In this document: in pieces, positions 5,626 through 5,796 of the stretch
Layout of the letters: each line of letters starts with the position of its first letter
Numbering within the stretch: position 1 is the stretch's first letter
Source of the DNA: Burkholderiales bacterium
GTDB lineage: Bacteria; Pseudomonadota; Gammaproteobacteria; Burkholderiales; Casimicrobiaceae
Length of the DNA: 5,796 nt
Reading direction: 5' to 3'
Assembly (NCBI GenBank): GCA_031257235.1
Contig: JAIRPA010000124.1
Span: forward strand, 1 to 5,796
Translations under genes and position numbers: made by a program
Notes under the pieces: generated by a model
What the model was told of the DNA's origin: nothing
What the model saw: the letters and a program-made list of their open reading frames with translations, nothing else
Database searches by the model: none

Positions 5626-5650
5626 TGTAGGTTTTCACTTTTGGGCGAAA
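5601..5650 (-). repeat. Repeat C, right side: direct pair including the inverted copy of 2232-2250
   Basis: 5601-5620 and 5628-5647 are direct repeats, TAGGTTTYCACTTTTKGGCG, identical at 18 of 20 positions with a 27-bp period. The second unit contains 5632-5650, the exact 19-bp reverse complement of the left copy beside murJ. Confidence 0.72.
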
Positions 5651-5796
5651 ACGGACTTTGCCGTTCAACAAGCGGCGGGGCGAACGCCTGATGAGTACGC
5701 GCAAGAGCAAGCGTACCTAAAAATTGCCAAAGATTTTATAATCGGGCTGACTCCGGTGGGTACAGCGATGGAGATCGGAAAAGCCGAGAGCTTGGA
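5621..5796 (+). CDS. Partial open frame of unknown function, runs off the window
   Basis: Frame 2 is open from 5474 to the end of the window, but the part before about 5651 crosses a terminator hairpin and repeat C and is not coding-like. From about 5651 the translation is plausible protein: TDFAVQQAAGRTPDEYAQEQ, then a hydrophobic, glycine-containing stretch DFIIGLTPVGTAMEIGKA. I do not recognise the family with confidence. The last segment has the general look of the helical pre-toxin linkers in polymorphic toxins such as Rhs or filamentous haemagglutinin proteins, which is only an impression. No ATG occurs before 5771; TTG at 5621 or 5615 are the only alternatives and lack a ribosome binding site. 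It may be a 5'-truncated gene cut by the repeat, an orphan C-terminal module, or a chance open frame. Confidence 0.35.
   Translation, partial: MSVGFHFWAKTDFAVQQAAGRTPDEYAQEQAYLKIAKDFIIGLTPVGTAMEIGKAESL

Overview
The window looks like a proteobacterial chromosome, probably beta- or gammaproteobacterial. The HslU fragment and MurJ read closely like proteins of those classes from memory, and MurJ keeps the Escherichia coli residue numbering for its key arginines and aspartate. No search could be run, so the lineage is an inference. All recognised genes are on the + strand.

Layout. (1) 3-653 is the C-terminal half of hslU, the ATPase of the HslUV protease; its start and Walker A lie upstream of the window. 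(2) 687-2225 is complete murJ, the lipid II flippase, 33 bases after hslU. (3) 2226-2770 is a non-coding stretch. Its first ~230 bases are small palindromic repeats and a degenerate 7-bp repeat array; its last ~120 bases hold the probable promoter and operator region of nrdD. (4) 2771-4840 encodes the large part of an anaerobic (class III) ribonucleotide reductase, with ATP cone, catalytic barrel and C-terminal zinc site, but it stops before the glycyl-radical loop. (5) 4951-5139 is a 62-residue ORF with a strong ribosome binding site that carries the missing glycyl-radical motif (RVMGY, Gly30). A strong intrinsic terminator follows at 5159-5188. (6) 5190-5650 is a second repeat cluster made of the same families as the left one but inverted, plus a second terminator-like hairpin. 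(7) From about 5651 to the end is an open frame that looks coding and leaves the window; it has no visible start.

How the parts fit. The main point is that the anaerobic reductase is split into two cistrons. The large subunit should bind nucleotides and carry the active-site cysteines, and the 62-residue protein should carry the radical glycine. This parallels the way the small protein YfiD/GrcA supplies a radical domain to pyruvate formate-lyase. The activase gene nrdG is not within the unit closed by the terminator. The nrdD unit sits between two clusters that each contain a member of four repeat families in opposite orientation, which suggests either a mobile or rearranged block or two hot spots for dispersed repeats.
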